Assembly: GCA_003560935.1 (NCBI GenBank)
Contig: PWJF01000388.1
Coordinates: 1-7,606, forward strand
Direction: 5' to 3'
DNA length: 7,606 nt
Origin: Ignavibacteriales bacterium
GTDB lineage: Bacteria; Bacteroidota; Ignavibacteria; T3Sed10-11
This document shows, in pieces, positions 6,242 through 7,606 of this stretch. The notes below the pieces were generated by a model. It did not search any database, had not been told where the DNA came from, and was given only the letters and a program-made list of their open reading frames with translations. Positions within the stretch are counted from its first letter, which is position 1; every line of letters begins with the position of its first letter. The translations under genes were made by a program, and so were the position numbers.

Positions 6242-6634
6242 TCACAGCCCCTCATGTTCCCAATCCCACTCATAATTCCAGCCGTCGTCTGCAAACCCCA
6301 AAGTTAATTTTACGATAATATCCGGATAAAGCGCGGACACTCCCTCTAATGTCAAGGACTGATCACTCCCCTCACCAACTGAATACGTTCCATTACCATT
6401 TTCACGCAATCTTTCGGGAATTCTATATCCTACAAAAGAGCCGCCCCCTCCGGCTAATGATTCAGGACGCAGGTAATATTGCTGGGCGTTCGACGCGAGC
6501 ACATTTATATCGTTTATCAACGCATCCCTGGCGCTATTTACCGAGCTTGCCTGAAAGGTCAATAAACCAGCAGCAATAGCAATACCGACGATGATAGCGC
6601 CTAACATAAGTATCAGTAATTGCTGCTGTCCCAT
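6242..6634 (-). CDS. pilin-like filament subunit, second copy
   Basis: This encodes 130 residues. It starts MGQQQLL, with one hydrophobic helix at about 6-27, and aligns with the upstream pilin without gaps over the first 86 residues at 51 identities (about 59%). Shared landmarks are RDALINDIN (36-44), AxQYxxRP (50-57), a glycine run AGGGGSFVGY (61-70), RIPERL (71-76) and GNGTYSV (80-86). The C-terminal 40 residues differ and are rich in Trp, Asp and Glu (WNYEWDWEHEGL at the end). Cleavage after Gly2 would leave Gln as the first mature residue; the usual Glu5 of type IV pilins is absent. The start has no Shine-Dalgarno, unlike the first pilin. It follows the terminator hairpin at 6684-6714, so it may be expressed at a lower level by read-through. 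Confidence 0.85.
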   Translation of the reverse strand: MGQQQLLILMLGAIIVGIAIAAGLLTFQASSVNSARDALINDINVLASNAQQYYLRPESLAGGGGSFVGYRIPERLRENGNGTYSVGEGSDQSLTLEGVSALYPDIIVKLTLGFADDGWNYEWDWEHEGL

Positions 6635-6661
6635 AGTATTTTATTTAAAATTTCTTGATAA

Positions 6662-6674
6662 GTAAAAATTTTAC
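6662..6674. repeat. AT-only palindrome GTAAAA-A-TTTTAC
   Basis: This is a perfect 6-bp inverted repeat around one base, between the terminator hairpin and the second pilin. It could prolong the T-rich tail of the terminator on the minus strand or be an operator. It is too AT-rich to weigh much. Confidence 0.25.
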
Positions 6675-6683
6675 GATAATAAA

Positions 6684-6714
6684 GGGGAGATAGTTGATTT
6701 TGTACTATCTCCCC
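6684..6714 (-). terminator. stem-loop terminator after the first pilin
   Basis: A perfect 11-bp inverted repeat (GGGGAGATAGT/ACTATCTCCCC) encloses a 9-base loop, 15 bases past the stop of the first pilin. On the minus strand the stem ends in CCCC followed by TTTATTATCG, a short and interrupted T-run, preceded by AAAATAAAAT. This fits an intrinsic terminator of moderate strength or a stabilising 3' hairpin. It separates the probable major pilin from the copies downstream. The plus-strand tail (ATTTTATTTTAT) would also permit action in the other direction, but no plus-strand gene arrives here. Confidence 0.8.
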
Positions 6715-6728
6715 ATTTTATTTTATCC

Positions 6729-7136
6729 TTATGATCCTGCAAATTCAAACAGACCGGTAGGGGTCCAAGTGTATCGGGATGCATCATCTGTAGCATCAAC
6801 GTTATAAATCAATGTCCATGAAGCATCATAGGAAACGGATACTCCCGTAAGTGTAACCACGGCTCCCACCGCGCTTACGACTTCATAAATCCCGTTCCCG
6901 GTAGTTACCAACCTTACAGGTATCTGGTAACCGTCGAATATACCGCCACCGCCGCCCATAGCTTTCGGACGTATCCTGTATTGGTCGGCGTGAGCGGCTA
7001 TATTCATGATGTCGTTAATGACGGCATCAGAATTCGCGCCGATGGAACCTGCCTGGAACAACTGCAGACCGACTGCAATCGCTATACCCACGATGATGAC
7101 ACCGAGGATAATGAGAAGTAATTGTTGCTGACCCAT
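6729..7136 (-). CDS. pilin-like filament subunit, probable major pilin
   Basis: This encodes 135 residues. It starts MGQQQLLLIILG, with a hydrophobic helix through about residue 27, then SDAVINDIM (36-44), ADQYRIRP (50-57), a five-glycine run (61-65), FDGYQIPVRL (67-76) and GNGIYEV (80-86), and an aromatic, Thr/Ser/Asp-rich C-terminus. A single N-terminal helix plus a small globular domain beside PilB and PilC genes indicates a type IV filament subunit; the likely cut by prepilin peptidase is after Gly2. Glu5 is missing. It has the best translation start of the window (AAAGGAG seven bases before ATG, 7144-7150), its own sigma-54-like promoter and a hairpin at its 3' end. On that basis I infer it is the abundant, major subunit. 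It has no cysteine pair. Confidence 0.88.
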   Translation of the reverse strand: MGQQQLLLIILGVIIVGIAIAVGLQLFQAGSIGANSDAVINDIMNIAAHADQYRIRPKAMGGGGGIFDGYQIPVRLVTTGNGIYEVVSAVGAVVTLTGVSVSYDASWTLIYNVDATDDASRYTWTPTGLFEFAGS

Positions 7137-7169
7137 AATATAACTCCTTTTGTGTTGTTTATGGTTTGG

Positions 7170-7225
7170 GTTGTTTAGTGATTTTTGTTACGTGTTTCGT
7201 GTTTTTTGTTTTGTGTTTATTGTTG
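7170..7225. repeat. degenerate heptamer array in the pilin leader, unit YGTGTTT
   Basis: Eight consecutive 7-base blocks: GTTGTTT (7170), AGTGATT, TTTGTTA (7184), CGTGTTT (7191), CGTGTTT (7198), TTTGTTT (7205), TGTGTTT (7212), ATTGTTG (7219). On the transcribed strand this is AAACACG-type sequence: between 7151 and 7230 the mRNA would contain only three G residues. It fills the 5' leader between the predicted promoter and the ribosome site and would be nearly unstructured. Confidence 0.7.
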
Positions 7226-7300
7226 CTAAACTTTTCGGTAGCATTACTTAGGTTCTTTTTCGACACAAAACTCAAAACCCGTAACCCGGAACATATAAGT

Positions 7301-7316
7301 TACAAAGCGCGTGCCA
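7301..7316 (-). promoter_or_regulatory. sigma-54-like -24/-12 promoter of the major pilin
   Basis: The minus strand reads TGGCACGCGCTTTGTA. The -24 half TGGCACG is a perfect match to the known consensus TGGCACG-N4-TTGCW, spacing is exact, and TTG at -12 is followed by T where C is usual. The predicted start is near 7291, about 155 bases before the pilin ATG. Sigma-54 control of major pilin genes is established in other bacteria (for example pilA with PilS-PilR), which agrees with this placement. Confidence 0.62.
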
Positions 7317-7329
7317 GAGCGACGGCGGG

Positions 7330-7345
7330 TGTGACACAAATCACA
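7330..7345. promoter_or_regulatory. perfect TGTGA-N6-TCACA palindrome
   Basis: TGTGA-CACAAA-TCACA matches the CRP-family half-sites exactly and lies 13 bases upstream of the sigma-54-like -24 box. The same string also satisfies TGT-N10-ACA, the form of a NifA-type enhancer site, so a CRP/FNR protein and an enhancer-binding protein are both possible readers. A related site with one mismatch overlaps the promoter at 1676-1691. Confidence 0.5.
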
Positions 7346-7433
7346 AAATGAGATTAAATTGGCGATTTTTCACTACAGATAAGAACTCTGGATGGCATCA
7401 CGTATGACAGAATCCGGAAAATATGCGGAATTT

Positions 7434-7449
7434 ATTACCCTTAGGTAAT
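7434..7449. promoter_or_regulatory. ATTACC-CTTA-GGTAAT palindrome, possible activator site
   Basis: This is a perfect 6-bp inverted repeat with a 4-base centre, about 130 bases upstream of the sigma-54-like promoter. Sigma-54 activators usually bind at such distances. A second small palindrome, TGTA-GATGT-TACA, follows at 7467-7479. Neither is a motif I can name. Confidence 0.35.
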
Positions 7450-7546
7450 TTTTACTTTGTGAAAAGTGTAGATGTTACATTACCCAACTAATTCAAAAAT
7501 TGCACAAATATGCCGGAAATGCGTTTTTTACCGGTTCGGGAGGGTG

Positions 7547-7606
7547 GGATGAGGGGATGCATGATTGCATGAATGCATGATTGCATGAATGGATGAATGG
7601 ATGATA
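7547..7606. repeat. octamer tandem array running off the window
   Basis: Seven units at exact 8-base steps (GGGATGAG 7547, GGATGCAT, GATTGCAT, GAATGCAT, GATTGCAT, GAATGGAT, GAATGGAT 7595) and the start of another (GATA) at the edge. The period is 8, not 7 as in the other arrays. GATTGCAT and GAATGGAT each occur twice. Two units of the same family lie at 5387-5404. Confidence 0.85.

Larger units (their letters stand above)
7137..7606. other. 470-base control region upstream of the pilin genes
   Basis: No gene is supported here on either strand. An open frame of 61 codons on the plus strand (7166-7351) runs through the heptamer array and the promoter and has no ribosome site, so I do not accept it. 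From the gene outward the region holds a ribosome site, a G-poor leader of heptamers, a sigma-54-like promoter, palindromes and an octamer array at the window edge. Confidence 0.7.

Noticed and set aside
7166..7351. Plus-strand open frame of 61 codons with a hydrophobic start
   Set aside because: It is the translation of the T-rich heptamer array and the promoter region, has no ribosome site, and the Phe/Leu/Val-rich start follows from the T-rich repeat.
7384..7399. Plus-strand TGGCAT...TATGA as a further sigma-54 promoter
   Set aside because: The -12 part does not match TTGC, and no gene lies downstream on the plus strand within the window.

Overview
The window is one part of a type IV pilus / type II secretion-like (type IV filament) locus. 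Every credible gene lies on the minus strand, so transcription runs from right to left. There are eight genes. In transcription order they are: three paralogous small pilin-like genes (7136-6729, 6634-6242, 6112-5741); a PilC/GspF inner-membrane platform protein (5134-3755); a PilB/GspE assembly ATPase (3664-1880); and three minor-pilin-like genes (1627-1088, 1053-433, and 415 running off the left edge). The lone hydrophobic N-terminal segments, the intact ATPase motifs and the two-domain GspF architecture make the overall call secure. No prepilin peptidase, secretin, PilT or PilMNOP gene is in view.

The host is uncertain. The mixed presence and absence of Shine-Dalgarno sites, the variant pilin leaders (MGQQQLL..., not GFTLxE) and the pilC-before-pilB order recall FCB-superphylum or similar uncultured lineages (Marinimicrobia, Ignavibacteria, KSB1 and relatives). 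That is from memory and not shown by the sequence.

Layout, right to left. 7606-7137 is a 470-base control region: an octamer array at the edge, palindromes, a sigma-54-like promoter, then a 5' leader almost free of G that is built from degenerate heptamers. Next comes the likely major pilin, with its own stem-loop terminator at 6684-6714, then a second and a third, more diverged pilin. 5740-5135 is a 606-base gene-free stretch. It holds heptamer arrays, a large heptamer-built hairpin, a GC-rich imperfect palindrome and a second sigma-54-like promoter that would drive pilC-pilB. 1879-1628 holds a REPIN-like double-hairpin element directly after the pilB stop and a third sigma-54-like promoter in front of the minor-pilin operon.

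Two things stand out. First, all three GTGCC sequences I found in non-coding DNA of the window are the -24 part of a correctly spaced, correctly oriented sigma-54-type promoter, one in front of each transcription unit. This suggests a single sigma-54-controlled pilus regulon. Second, nearly every larger intergenic space carries degenerate short tandem repeats with an exact 7-base period but different unit sequences. One space carries an 8-base period instead. They never enter a gene beyond a stop codon. The filament itself appears to be built from pilins that lack the usual Glu5.
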